64,000 nt of DNA from Verrucomicrobiia bacterium (GCA_019634625.1 JAHCBA010000027.1:19596-83595); one strand, 5' to 3'; shown: positions 36,660-45,391, counted from the first letter of the stretch. The notes: generated by a model not told the origin, from the letters alone. Translations and numbers: made by a program.

Positions 36660-38261
36660 ATGTCGAAGATGTTCAGGTCCACGGGGGCGATGGCGGGAGC
36701 CACCTTGATCAGCCGGTTGCTGGGGTTGGTGCGGGAGATGGCCTATGCGCGGTTCATGGGGAACGGCTGGGTGGCGGGGGCCTTCCTGCTGGCCTTCCAG
36801 ATTCCGAACCTTTTCCGGCGGCTGCTGGGTGAGGGGGCGCTGACCGCGGCGTTCATTCCGGTGTTCAAGGAGACGGAGAAGCGCGAGGGGGAGAGGGCGA
36901 TGTGGCACTGCGCGAACGGGGTGGTTTCGGGGTTGATCGTGGTGGCATCGGCGGTGGTCTTGGTGGCGGTGGCGGGCATTTCGGTGGCCTTGGGCTGGGG
37001 GGAACTGGAGAACCAGACGCGGCTGATGCTGGAGCTGCTGCGGGTGATGTTTCCGTACACGCTGCTGGTGTGCCTGGCTGCCGTCTGCATGGGGATGCTG
37101 AACGCGCGGGGCCTCTTCTTCATTCCGGCGCTGGGGGCGGCCCTGTTGAACGTGGTGATGATCGCCACGGTGCTGGTGTGGGCGCCGCGAATCGAGGGTG
37201 GGCTGGAGTCGAGGATCCATGCGCTTGCCTGGGGGGTGCTGGCGGCTGGGGTGGCCCAGGCGCTGTTCCAACTTCCGGCGCTATGGCGGGAGGGATGGCG
37301 TCCGCGGTGGGTGACGCCCTGGCGGGAGACGGGAACGATGGAGGTGGTGCGCCGGATGATCCCGACCACGGTGGGGGTGGCGGCATTCCAATTGAACCTG
37401 TTGATCACCCAGGGATTCGCCTTTGTGCTGGGCGCCTCGATTGTGGCGTCGTTCCAGTACGCGGTGCGGCTGATGGAACTGCCGCAGGGCCTGTTCGGGG
37501 TATCGATGGCCACCTTCCTGTTGCCGACCCTGTCAGGGCTGGCGACGGATCGGAAGTATGAGGAGTTTCGATCGATGCTGCTGCACGGGCTCAGCCATCT
37601 GCTGCTGATCAATCTGCTGGCGAGCGCCCTGTTGATGGGATTGGCGCGTCCGATTGTTCGATTGCTCTACGAGGGGGGTGCGTTTCAGGCATCGGCCACG
37701 GAGAGCGTGGCCTTCGCGCTCGTGTTTCTGGCGCCGGGTCTGGTGGCGTTTTCCGCCACCGGGATCCTGGCGCGGGCGTTTTATGCGCTTGGGGAGACGC
37801 GGGTTCCGATGCAGATCAGCGTGTTTTGTCTGGCTCTGAACACGGTGTTGTCGGTGCTGTTTGTGCTCGCCTTGCGGGAAGGGGGGCTGGCGCTGGCCAA
37901 CACCCTGACCGCGCTCGCCAACGCCGCCCTGCTGGGGTACGCGCTCAAGCGGAAATTCCCGAAGCTGGACTGGGGCTGGTTGTGGCGGGAGACGCGGGTG
38001 GTGCTGGCGGTGGCGGTGGCGGTGGGCATTGGGGTGGCGCTGCTGGGGCGGGGGCTGGAGGATTTTCTGGGGACGGAGGGGGGGTGGGCGCGCGGAGCGA
38101 CGGTCGCTGTTCCGGCGGGAATCGGGGCCTTGGCGTACGGGGTCCTGCTGGGATGGCTGAAGGTGCGGGCGTTTCGGGACTGGCTGGAGTGGGCGGTGAC
38201 GTCGATTCGGCGTCGGGCCGGGGGTGGTGGAGAGGATGGGGGAACGGGGGGGAAATCCTGA
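36660..38261 (+). CDS. murJ: Lipid II flippase MurJ
   Basis: 533 aa from ATG 36660; an in-frame ATG at 36618 would add a poor leader. MATE-like integral membrane protein of about 14 helices, exporting lipid II for peptidoglycan. Opening AMAGATLISRLLGLVREMAY and FLLAFQIPNLFRRLLGEGAL with TAAFIPVFKE are diagnostic; LSHLLLINLLASALLMGL, RALYE-like LLYEGGAF and ILARAFYALGETRVPMQISV follow. The last 30 residues are basic and glycine-rich. The gene precedes the surface-polysaccharide region. Confidence 0.95.
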   Translation: MSKMFRSTGAMAGATLISRLLGLVREMAYARFMGNGWVAGAFLLAFQIPNLFRRLLGEGALTAAFIPVFKETEKREGERAMWHCANGVVSGLIVVASAVVLVAVAGISVALGWGELENQTRLMLELLRVMFPYTLLVCLAAVCMGMLNARGLFFIPALGAALLNVVMIATVLVWAPRIEGGLESRIHALAWGVLAAGVAQALFQLPALWREGWRPRWVTPWRETGTMEVVRRMIPTTVGVAAFQLNLLITQGFAFVLGASIVASFQYAVRLMELPQGLFGVSMATFLLPTLSGLATDRKYEEFRSMLLHGLSHLLLINLLASALLMGLARPIVRLLYEGGAFQASATESVAFALVFLAPGLVAFSATGILARAFYALGETRVPMQISVFCLALNTVLSVLFVLALREGGLALANTLTALANAALLGYALKRKFPKLDWGWLWRETRVVLAVAVAVGIGVALLGRGLEDFLGTEGGWARGATVAVPAGIGALAYGVLLGWLKVRAFRDWLEWAVTSIRRRAGGGGEDGGTGGKS

Positions 38262-38300
38262 ATGCGGCTTGGACCAAGGCATTTAGGGGACAGAAACCTA

Positions 38301-38329
38301 TTGACGCCAAACGTCGGTGGGGATAGGAA
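38301..38329 (+). promoter_or_regulatory. Candidate promoter for the PEP-CTERM gene
   Basis: TTGACG (38301-38306), a 17-bp spacer and TAGGAA (38324-38329), about 67 bp before the PEP-CTERM start. The -35 is good, the -10 weak. Confidence 0.4.
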
Positions 38330-38395
38330 GTCCCGCGACGAACCCAAGGTAGGGGGTCCAGTCGCCCGACAACTAGAACGACAATCTCGAATTTG

Positions 38396-39067
38396 ATGAA
38401 AAACAACGAGCGAGTTTCATGGATGGGTGGTGTGGTGGTCGCCGGGCTGCTGACGTCGTCCGCGCTGGGCCAGACGCCGTTCATTGCTTACAACAACAGC
38501 ACGACGCCGTTGGATTCCTTCTTCGCGAGCCAGCGTGAATTCGGCGATCAGATCAACATTGGCACGGCGGGATGGATCGCGGATTCGTTCCGGTTCGAGT
38601 ACTTCGCCTCAGGACTGGCCGGGGGGGAGACCGCGGTGGTGCGGTTTTACGAGAACAACGGCGTGCCGGTGGGTGCGGGTGGAACGCAGGCGCCCGGTGC
38701 GCTCCTGTTCGAGAGCACCGAGTTCTCCCTGGTGAATGGCAACATTCCGGTTCAGATCGTTGATCTGCAGCCGCTCGGGATTGCGCTTCCAGCTTCGTTC
38801 ACTTGGACCGTGGTGCCGAGGGGCGTCAGCGGCGCCGAGATTTTCGGGCTGAAGCTGTATGATCCGCCGACGGTGGGATCGAGCCTGGACGACATCTGGC
38901 AGTTTGGGGTGAGCGGTTGGGAGTTGCTGCAGGTGGATGGATTGCCGACTGGGGCTTCGGCGAATTTCGGGGCGATCCTGACGGCCGTCCCCGAGCCTGG
39001 CCCGGTGGCGTTGCTGGCATTGGGTGGTCTTGCCCTGCTGGTGCGCCGGCGTGCGGCCAGCCGCTAA
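38396..39067 (+). CDS. PEP-CTERM sorted secreted protein
   Basis: 223 aa from ATG 38396. A signal peptide (WMGGVVVAGLLTSSALG, cleavage near ALGQ) precedes a beta-rich mature domain (IGTAGWIADSFRFEYFASGL; AVVRFYENNGVPVG) reminiscent of fibre or choice-of-anchor domains. The C-terminus TAVPEPGPVALLALGGLALL followed by VRRRAASR is a textbook PEP-CTERM signal for exosortase. PEP-CTERM proteins accompany exopolysaccharide production, and an export gene set follows 80 bp downstream. A terminator separates them. Confidence 0.88.
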   Translation: MKNNERVSWMGGVVVAGLLTSSALGQTPFIAYNNSTTPLDSFFASQREFGDQINIGTAGWIADSFRFEYFASGLAGGETAVVRFYENNGVPVGAGGTQAPGALLFESTEFSLVNGNIPVQIVDLQPLGIALPASFTWTVVPRGVSGAEIFGLKLYDPPTVGSSLDDIWQFGVSGWELLQVDGLPTGASANFGAILTAVPEPGPVALLALGGLALLVRRRAASR

Positions 39068-39096
39068 GGGATGAGCTTGGAAACCCTTTGAAACGC

Positions 39097-39123
39097 AACG
39101 CGGGCCTATGCGCCCGCGTTTTT
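39097..39123 (+). terminator. Rho-independent terminator after the PEP-CTERM gene
   Basis: A perfect 9-bp stem AACGCGGGC / GCCCGCGTT with a 6-base loop is followed by a run of five T (39119-39123). It isolates the PEP-CTERM gene from the export genes, which begin 25 nt later. Confidence 0.8.
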
Positions 39124-39148
39124 CGTTTATCGGGAGAGGGAACCTGAC

Positions 39149-40456
39149 ATGAAGCACACCCTGTGGGGAATCGAGGGCGGCGAAGCGGCCATGGAAGCCG
39201 CCCGCAGACGGCAGATCGATGGGCGCATCCGTCGGGAGCGGGGAGTGGGTGGGGTTGGAACGGCGGGATGGCTGCTGGCGATGATGGCAGGAGGTTCGGC
39301 GTGGGCGGATTTCGATTCGGAACGCTATTTGATCTACGAACTGGGGTCGGTGACGCTGCGGCCCCACCTCGGGATTGGTCAGGTCTATGACAGCAACATC
39401 TTCTACAACGACGAGAACCGGGTGGATGATTTCATCACCACGGTTCAGCCCAGTCTGGGAGCGTTTTATGGAGACCGGGAGGCGAGCTTCGCATCGCTGC
39501 GGTACACGCTGGATGCGTCGTTTTACGCGGAGCGGGACGATCTGAACAATCTGGGGCATTCGCTGGTTCACCAGAGCCGGTTCCAGTTTTCGCGAACCTC
39601 GATCGAGGGGCAGGATCGGTTTTCGATCACGAAGAACCTGCTGGGCGGGTCGTTCAGCTACATCCAGCGGCGGATTGGGGTGGTCAGTCTCCGGGACGAC
39701 TGGCGGGCGGATTACTCGCTCTCGCCAAAGACGAGTCTGGGGGCGCGGGTTTCGTTCGACATGGTGGACTACGATGCCAAGGACTTGGCGCCGAACCACC
39801 TGTACGATTTCATGTCGTATTCAGGGGGCTTCCGTGTGGGCTACCTGCCGTCGGAGAAGATCGTGGTCTATCCGGAAATATCGGCGGGCCAGAGCCTGCG
39901 GGAGACCAACAGCCCCTTGGTGCGTGAGGCGCCGGACCTGACGTTTTACGGGATTTCGGTGGGCGCCGAAGGCGAGTTCACGCCCAAGCTGACCGGCACG
40001 GTGTCGGGCGGCTACGAGTTCCGGGACTACGAGGACGACACGGAAGTGCCCAACGGGTGGATTGCCTCGGTGCAACTGCGTTGGCAGGCGCGGCCGAAGA
40101 CGGTGGTGAGCGTGGGGTACCGTCACTGGATTGAGGTATCGCGAGAGGTTGTGGGGAGTTCGTACAACGTGCATCGCCCGTCGGTGGCCGTGACGCAGCA
40201 ATTGGGCACGCAGGACCGGTGGACGCTGGGTGTGGAGGGGTTCTATCAACTGGACGATTACGACGAGACTTCGCGCTTTTCGGGTGTGGCGCGGAAAGAT
40301 ACCTTGGGAGGTGCGTCGGCCCGGGCCAGCTATCGGTGGCAGCCCTGGTTGGTGGCATCGGCAGGATACGATTTCAGGATTTACGACGGCAACGTTCCGA
40401 CCATACCGACCTATGAAGTACATCGCGTTTCGCTGCGCCTGGCGGCAGGTTATTGA
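39149..40456 (+). CDS. Outer-membrane beta-barrel protein of the exopolysaccharide region
   Basis: 435 aa. A long basic leader (residues 1-30) precedes a signal-like helix (VGTAGWLLAMMAGGSAWA), then repeated amphipathic strands with alternating aromatic residues (LRPHLGIGQVYDSNIFYNDE; YTLDASFYAERDDLNNLGHS), ending SLRLAAGY. It fits the outer membrane beta-barrel group found beside Wza/Wzc in planctomycete, myxobacterial and verrucomicrobial polysaccharide clusters, where it may replace a Wza-type exit pore. The next gene starts inside its 3' end (44-nt overlap). Confidence 0.78.
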   Translation: MKHTLWGIEGGEAAMEAARRRQIDGRIRRERGVGGVGTAGWLLAMMAGGSAWADFDSERYLIYELGSVTLRPHLGIGQVYDSNIFYNDENRVDDFITTVQPSLGAFYGDREASFASLRYTLDASFYAERDDLNNLGHSLVHQSRFQFSRTSIEGQDRFSITKNLLGGSFSYIQRRIGVVSLRDDWRADYSLSPKTSLGARVSFDMVDYDAKDLAPNHLYDFMSYSGGFRVGYLPSEKIVVYPEISAGQSLRETNSPLVREAPDLTFYGISVGAEGEFTPKLTGTVSGGYEFRDYEDDTEVPNGWIASVQLRWQARPKTVVSVGYRHWIEVSREVVGSSYNVHRPSVAVTQQLGTQDRWTLGVEGFYQLDDYDETSRFSGVARKDTLGGASARASYRWQPWLVASAGYDFRIYDGNVPTIPTYEVHRVSLRLAAGY

Positions 40457-41030
40457 TGGGCTGGGAGTCTGGCTGGCATTGGCCGGCCTGGGCCTGGGCC
40501 TGGGTGCGGCAAGTCCGAGGGCCATCGGGCAACTGACGGAGTCGTACCAGATTCAGGCGACCGACATTCTGCTGATCGAGGTGGTCAACGAGCCGCAGCT
40601 TGGGGCGAAGGAATTCCGGGTGTCGGCCAACGGGGAAGTCTCGTATCCGTTCATTGGAGCGCTGCGGGCGGCGGGGCGGACGACGGTCGAGGTCCAGCAG
40701 GAGGTGAAGCGATTGCTGGAACTCGATTATCTGGTGAATGCCCAGGTGATCGTGCAGGTGCGGGAGTTCAGGCGGGCGCATGTGGCGGTGTTCGGTCAAG
40801 TGAACCGGCCGGGCCTGATTCCGCTGCCGCCGGAGCAGAAGATGTCGGTGATGGAGGCCATTGCTGCGGCGGGCGGGTTCACCCGGTTGGCGAGGACACG
40901 GAACATCGAGTTGACGCGGGCCGGGATGGAGGAGCCGCTGCGGTTCCGGGTGGAGGACCTGACGAATCCCGAACGGATTGTGCATGTCGAGCCCGGCGAC
41001 ACGATCTTCGTGCCCGAGTCCCGGATCTAG
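40413..41030 (+). CDS. Polysaccharide export protein, Wza-like
   Basis: 205 aa from ATG 40413, which overlaps the upstream gene by 44 nt. A signal helix (GLGVWLALAGLGLGLGAASP) is followed by the Poly_export domain (YQIQATDILLIEVVNEPQLG; VSANGEVSYPFIGALRAAGR) and an SLBB-type segment (VAVFGQVNRPGLIPLPPEQK; MSVMEAIAAAGGFTRLA), closing with VEPGDTIFVPESRI. No lipobox is obvious and there is no long C-terminal helix, so it is the short Wza form, which relies on a partner barrel at the outer membrane. Exports capsule or exopolysaccharide. Confidence 0.88.
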   Translation: MKYIAFRCAWRQVIDGLGVWLALAGLGLGLGAASPRAIGQLTESYQIQATDILLIEVVNEPQLGAKEFRVSANGEVSYPFIGALRAAGRTTVEVQQEVKRLLELDYLVNAQVIVQVREFRRAHVAVFGQVNRPGLIPLPPEQKMSVMEAIAAAGGFTRLARTRNIELTRAGMEEPLRFRVEDLTNPERIVHVEPGDTIFVPESRI

Positions 41031-41104
41031 AATGGCAACTGGGGAGTTGCCCGGGAATTGGCGCGGCTGGCAGATTGGATGAACGACGGTATCGCGGAAG
41101 TGCT

Positions 41105-43264
41105 ATGGAATCTTCGGACAACCCACGCAAGGGCCTGCTGAGCGCGGAGGCCAAAGTCCATCTTCGCCACTATTGGCAGGTCGTCCTTGAGCGCCGGTGG
41201 CTGGTGGTGATCGGCTTCTTTCTGTGCATGCTGGCTTCGGCCCTTTACCTCCTGAAGGCGCCCAAGATTTACCGGGCCACGGCGGTGATCCAGATCGACA
41301 GGGAAACCGAGGGCCTGTTCTCCGCCAAGGAGCTGGTGCTCAGCACGGGGCGGGAGCAGGACTACCTGCAGACCCAGTACAAGAATCTCCAAAGCCCGAC
41401 GCTCCTGCGGAAGGTGATTGCCGAGATGCAGTTGGAGAGAATCCCCGAATACCAGCGGCACCTGGACATCGTTGATGCGGTGCGGCGGGAGATCGAGATC
41501 GTGCCGATCCGGCTGACGCGGCTGGTGGAGGTGCGGGTGGAGAATCCGGATCCACGGATGGCCACGAACATCGCCAACACGCTGGCTCGCCAGTTCGTGG
41601 ACGACAACATGCTGTTGCGCCGGGCCCGGGCGATGGATGCCGTGAACTGGATGGGCGCGGAACTGGTGGAGAAGGAACGTCAGGTCCGCAAGGCGGACGA
41701 GGAACTGCAGTCGTACAAGGAGCAGTACGACATGGCCTCCCTCGAGGCCAGCCAGAACGTGGTGCTCCAGTCGGTGCAGCAGGCGCAGATAGCGTTCAAC
41801 AGTGCCCAGGGGGAGGCGGCGGCGGCGCAGCAGGTGGCGGCCGAGGTGGTGAGGCTGGTCGAGGACGGGGCGAGCCTGGACATCATTCCCGAGATTGCGC
41901 AGAACCTGGCGATCCGCGAACTCAAGGTCCGGCTGGCGGAGCGGGAGGCCCATTTGCAGCAGTTGCTCACCCGCTACAAGGAGAAGTGGCCCGATGTGAT
42001 TCAGGCGCGCCGCAACATCGAGTCGCTGCGGCTCAGCCTCGAGGATGAAGCCCGGAAGATCTTCGAATCGATTCTTACCCGCGCCCAGATCGCGACCGCC
42101 ACGGAGCGCCGGATGGAGCAACTGCTCGAGAGCAAGCAGAAGGCGTTGCTGGACCACAACCGGCTTCGGATCGAGTACGAGGCCCTCGAGAGACGGGCGG
42201 AACAGGCGAAGATGATCCTGAACAACCTGCTGGCGCGCACGGAGGAACTTCAGGTCTCGGCCAGCAATTCGGTCAACAACATGCGGATCGTGGACGAGGC
42301 GCCACTGCCGCTGATGCCGGTGAAGCCGAAGATCCCGATCGTTCTGATCCTGGGAATCATGGGGGGGCTCGGGTTGGGGCTGGGACTGGCCTTCTTCGTG
42401 AATTACCTCGACGACTCGATCAAGAGCCAGGACGACATCGAGACGTTCCTGAACCTCCACTTCCTGGGGTACGTGCCGAACATCAAGGCGGGGAACCTTC
42501 ACGAGCGGGATCTGCATGCCCATCTGCATCCGAGGTCGGCGGCGGCGGAAAGTTTCCGGACGGTGCGGGCGGCCATCACGCTGGCGGCGCGGGCGGACAA
42601 GATGCGGGTGTTCGGGGTCACATCGAGCATCCCCTCGGAGGGCAAGTCCCTGTGCGCTTCGAACTTTGCCATCGTGACCGCGCAAGCCGGGTTCCGGACG
42701 GTGCTGATCGATGCGGACCTTCGCCGTCCGTCGGTCCACAAGGCCTTTCAGATTCATGCGCCGGAGGGGTTGGCGAGCCTTTTGCAGGGTACCACGACGA
42801 AGCTGGAAGACATCGTTCACAAGTCGTCCGTGCCGAATCTCGACGTGATCGCCTGCGGCCCGATCCCGAGCAACCCGTCGGAACTGCTGGAGGGGGCACG
42901 GATGGAGCAGGTGTTGGCGGACCTGCGGGAACGCTATGAGCGCGTGGTGATTGACTGCCCGCCCATCAGTGCGGTGAGCGATCCCCTGGTCATCGGCGCC
43001 AAGGCGGACGGCATCATTTACGTGATGAAGTTCAAGAAGATCCGTCGCGAGCACGCCCGGCGTTCGGTGCAACGGATCCAGGACGCGGGCATCCAGGTGG
43101 TGGGCGTCGTTCTCAACGACATCGACTTCGAGGGGCGCGATTCGTACTACTACTCGTACTACTACTATCAGAACCAGTACTACTCGCACTACCGGACCGA
43201 GCCGACGGCGCCGGTGGCGAAGCCGGTGCCCGAGGGCAAGGAGCCGGCGGGTGCGAAGTCCTGA
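41105..43264 (+). CDS. Polysaccharide co-polymerase and tyrosine autokinase, Wzc-like
   Basis: 719 aa from ATG 41105. N-terminal Wzz domain with the first membrane helix (WLVVIGFFLCMLASALYLL, about 38-56), a long periplasmic coiled-coil region, the second helix (IPIVLILGIMGGLGLGLGLA), then a BY-kinase domain with Walker A SSIPSEGKS, Walker A' LIDADLRRPS and Walker B VVIDCPP. The tail is a tyrosine cluster (SYYYSYYYYQNQYYSHY) for autophosphorylation. Controls chain length and export of a surface polysaccharide. The glycosyltransferases are not in this window. Confidence 0.94.
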   Translation: MESSDNPRKGLLSAEAKVHLRHYWQVVLERRWLVVIGFFLCMLASALYLLKAPKIYRATAVIQIDRETEGLFSAKELVLSTGREQDYLQTQYKNLQSPTLLRKVIAEMQLERIPEYQRHLDIVDAVRREIEIVPIRLTRLVEVRVENPDPRMATNIANTLARQFVDDNMLLRRARAMDAVNWMGAELVEKERQVRKADEELQSYKEQYDMASLEASQNVVLQSVQQAQIAFNSAQGEAAAAQQVAAEVVRLVEDGASLDIIPEIAQNLAIRELKVRLAEREAHLQQLLTRYKEKWPDVIQARRNIESLRLSLEDEARKIFESILTRAQIATATERRMEQLLESKQKALLDHNRLRIEYEALERRAEQAKMILNNLLARTEELQVSASNSVNNMRIVDEAPLPLMPVKPKIPIVLILGIMGGLGLGLGLAFFVNYLDDSIKSQDDIETFLNLHFLGYVPNIKAGNLHERDLHAHLHPRSAAAESFRTVRAAITLAARADKMRVFGVTSSIPSEGKSLCASNFAIVTAQAGFRTVLIDADLRRPSVHKAFQIHAPEGLASLLQGTTTKLEDIVHKSSVPNLDVIACGPIPSNPSELLEGARMEQVLADLRERYERVVIDCPPISAVSDPLVIGAKADGIIYVMKFKKIRREHARRSVQRIQDAGIQVVGVVLNDIDFEGRDSYYYSYYYYQNQYYSHYRTEPTAPVAKPVPEGKEPAGAKS

Positions 43265-43328
43265 AGCCGGGTCCTGAATCCGGCCGGGGACGGACCGCGG
43301 GCCGGACGGCCGTGCATCGGGCCGTGCA

Positions 43329-43772
43329 TCAACGAGACTCGGTGACGAGGAACGTGTCCGAGTGCTCGTAGGCAGGGGCGCAGCAGCACAGCAGGTGCAG
43401 GGCATCGGGTCCGGTGTTCCACAGTTGATGGACGAGGCCCGGAGGGATGGCGATGGCGTCGCCTTCGCGAACTTCCCGTTCTTCCGACCCCAGTCGCAGC
43501 AGCCCGGTGCCCTTGGTGATCAGGTAGATTTCCTCGGTTCGGGCGTGGTAATGGGCCTGGGTGCAACCTCCGGCGGGCACGCGGGCCTCGGCCAGGCTCT
43601 GGTGGCGCAATCCCGAGTTTCGATGGGCGAGGAGTTCCCGGATTTCCGAGCCGTCGAGGGTGATGAAGGGAGCGGGTTGGTCGAGATTGACGACGTCCAT
43701 GGGGTTCAGCGTCGCCACCCATGTGGAGATGGCGCAAGGATGCATCGAGGCTTTGGGGGCGTTCTTCGCCAT
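43329..43772 (-). CDS. Cupin domain protein
   Basis: 147 aa if started at ATG 43772; an inner ATG at 43700 would give 123 aa and a more typical cupin opening. The single cupin barrel has RVPAGGCTQAHYHARTEEIY (HxH with a Glu for metal binding), GTGLLRLGSEEREVREGDAI and PPGLVHQLWNTGPDALHLLC. Three cysteines in LLCCCAP are unusual. Small-molecule isomerase or binding function unknown. It lies divergently upstream of the sulfur cassette, and the longer start leaves only 35 bp for both promoters. Confidence 0.85.
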   Translation of the reverse strand: MAKNAPKASMHPCAISTWVATLNPMDVVNLDQPAPFITLDGSEIRELLAHRNSGLRHQSLAEARVPAGGCTQAHYHARTEEIYLITKGTGLLRLGSEEREVREGDAIAIPPGLVHQLWNTGPDALHLLCCCAPAYEHSDTFLVTESR

Positions 43773-43807
43773 TGGCGGGGAAGCGGCGGTTCCGTAGCCT
43801 CGGGGGC

Positions 43808-44179
43808 ATGCAGCATTCGCCTGGTTTCCTGCGTGTGGTCGAGGCGGTTCGACCCGTCGTTCGCGAGGTCTCCGTCGAGGAGGCGCGGGCCCGGTTGGCG
43901 AACGACCCCAAAGCCGTGCTGCTGGATGTCCGGGAGGATTTGGAATGGGCGGCAGGCCATGCGGCGGAGGCGCGTCATCTTGGGCGCGGCGTCCTGGAGC
44001 GGGACATTGAAGCCGCGTTCCCGGATCCCGGGACCGAGATCATCATGTACTGTGGCGGCGGATTCCGTTCGGCCCTGGCCTGCGAGGTGGCGCAGCGGAT
44101 GGGTTACACCCGCGTGTTTTCGCTGGCGGGAGGATTCAAGGCCATGACGGCCGCGCAATGGCCCATGGCGCGCGGGTGA
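43808..44179 (+). CDS. Rhodanese-like sulfurtransferase
   Basis: 123 aa from ATG 43808. Single rhodanese domain: AVLLDVREDLEWAAGHAAEA, then catalytic Cys82 in MYCGGGFRSALACEV and the closing GYTRVFSLAGGFKAM. Takes persulfide sulfur and passes it to an acceptor in the cytoplasm. It is the first gene of a same-strand run with two DsrE-type genes and two small proteins, suggesting sulfur transfer rather than cyanide detoxification. It is 25 nt from the next gene. Confidence 0.93.
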   Translation: MQHSPGFLRVVEAVRPVVREVSVEEARARLANDPKAVLLDVREDLEWAAGHAAEARHLGRGVLERDIEAAFPDPGTEIIMYCGGGFRSALACEVAQRMGYTRVFSLAGGFKAMTAAQWPMARG

Positions 44180-44204
44180 TTGGGGCGGTCTTTCCATTCC
44201 CGCG

Positions 44205-44534
44205 ATGAACACCTCGCCAGCCCTGCGCGGACGCAAGTTGGGGATTCTGCTGTCCACCCGCGCCGAGGAGCCCCCGTTCCGGCACGGGGTGAAGCTGGCG
44301 GAAGCGGCCCTGGATGCGGGAGTGGATGTGTATCTCTACTGCATCGACGAGGCGGTGCGCGGGGTTGGCGACGAGGCGCTTCAGGCGCTCAAGGAGCGGG
44401 GCCTCAAACTGTATGCCTGCGCCTACGGGGCGCAGCGGCGCCAATTGCCGATCGACGACCGGGCGGCATTCGCCGGGTTGACGGTGGTCAACGATCTCAT
44501 GGCGAGCACCGACCGGTTTGTCAGTTTCAACTGA
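44205..44534 (+). CDS. DsrE/TusD-like sulfur-relay protein
   Basis: 109 aa. Rossmann-like DsrE fold: LGILLSTRAEEPPFRHGVKL, AGVDVYLYCIDEAVRG, and LKLYACAYGAQRRQLP, where Cys72 aligns with the catalytic cysteine of TusD/DsrE (motif roughly VCVxAALRRG). AGLTVVNDLMASTDRFVSF closes the fold. Known DsrE/TusD proteins carry a persulfide in a DsrEFH or TusBCD hexamer; this is the most complete member of the local set. Confidence 0.87.
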   Translation: MNTSPALRGRKLGILLSTRAEEPPFRHGVKLAEAALDAGVDVYLYCIDEAVRGVGDEALQALKERGLKLYACAYGAQRRQLPIDDRAAFAGLTVVNDLMASTDRFVSFN

Positions 44535-44549
44535 ACCCCTTCGCCCGCC

Positions 44550-44900
44550 ATGGCCCGAAAGATTCTGTTCGTCATCAATGGGGATCCGCGAACCAGTGCC
44601 CGGCCTGCGGAGGGCATCCGGATTGCCGCGGGTGTCGGCACCTGGAAGAAGGTCGAGGTCACGGTGGTGCTGGCGGAGGCCGCCGTGCTGGCACTGAGTG
44701 AGTTTCCGGACGAACTCGTGGACGAGGACAACTACGTCCGGTATTTGCCGATCCTCGGCGAGTGGGGGCGGCCCGTGTACGTCGAGACCGGGGCGCCCTT
44801 TCTTCAGGACCTCGGGCAGACGCCCGTCCCGTATGAGCGCGTCACCGTTTCCCAGGTGGCGGCCATGGCGGCTGCCAGCGATTGCGTGCTCCGTTTTTGA
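44550..44900 (+). CDS. DsrE-superfamily protein, DsrF/TusC-like position
   Basis: 116 aa, starting 15 nt after the DsrE gene. The fold is DsrE-like (KILFVINGDPRTSARPAEGI; WKKVEVTVVLAEAAVLAL; LGEWGRPVYVETGAPFLQDL), but no cysteine sits at the DsrE active-site position; the only one is Cys112 near the end. That fits DsrF/TusC, a structural partner without the key cysteine in many relays. Assignment to that subunit is by position and size, not by strong motif. Confidence 0.7.
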   Translation: MARKILFVINGDPRTSARPAEGIRIAAGVGTWKKVEVTVVLAEAAVLALSEFPDELVDEDNYVRYLPILGEWGRPVYVETGAPFLQDLGQTPVPYERVTVSQVAAMAAASDCVLRF

Positions 44901-44937
44901 AGGGCCGATTTCCCCGAAGACCCTGCATCCTTCCGCC

Positions 44938-45117
44938 ATGCGCCGCGTCCTGCTGATCCTGACCAAGTCGGTCGAGCCCCTGAACGACATCGTGACGGTT
45001 GCCCAGCAGCATCTGCCGGAAGTCGCCGCGGAGACGATCGATCTGACCGTTGAATCGCCCGATTATCCGCGCTTGCTGGAGGCCATTTTTGCGGCGGACT
45101 CGGTCCAGGTGTGGTGA
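44938..45117 (+). CDS. Short DsrH/TusB-like protein
   Basis: 59 aa from ATG 44938. RRVLLILTKSVEPLNDIVTV opens it, and the C-terminal PDYPRLLEAIFAADSVQVW recalls the DsrH/TusB ending, where an Asp-Tyr and a final Trp (QxW) are conserved. It lacks roughly a third of the usual 95 residues. The last 4 nt overlap the next start (GTGA). If the comparison holds, the cassette has a minimal DsrEFH set; otherwise it is an unknown small protein. Confidence 0.6.
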   Translation: MRRVLLILTKSVEPLNDIVTVAQQHLPEVAAETIDLTVESPDYPRLLEAIFAADSVQVW

Positions 45118-45383
45118 GCCTTGGTGTCCCGAGCCCCGTGCCGTCGCTTCCGCAACTCCGGTTCTATACCAAGGCGCACTGTCCGCTGTGCGATGCCGCC
45201 CTGGAGGCCGTCGAGGAGGCGCGCCGGGAGGTGGCGTTTGACCTGGAGTGTCTGGACATCCTGACGGATCCGGAACTCTACCGGCGGTTTCGGCATGTGA
45301 TCCCCCTGGGAGAACTCGACGGGCGGGAGATCTTCCGATTTCGAACCTCGGCGGCGGCGGTGATCGCCGCGGTTCGGGGATGA
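45114..45383 (+). CDS. Glutaredoxin-like protein (DUF836 type)
   Basis: 89 aa from the GTG at 45114, overlapping the preceding stop. A thioredoxin-fold opening LRFYTKAHCPLCDAALEAVE contains a C-P-L-C pair, followed by FDLECLDILTDPELYRRF and VIPLGELDGREIF with the cis-proline in VIP. Matches the DUF836/glutaredoxin-like family. As last gene of the sulfur cassette it may reduce persulfide or disulfide intermediates. The gene ends 8 nt before the convergent cyclase gene. Confidence 0.86.
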   Translation: MSLGVPSPVPSLPQLRFYTKAHCPLCDAALEAVEEARREVAFDLECLDILTDPELYRRFRHVIPLGELDGREIFRFRTSAAAVIAAVRG

Positions 45384-45391
45384 GGATTGAT

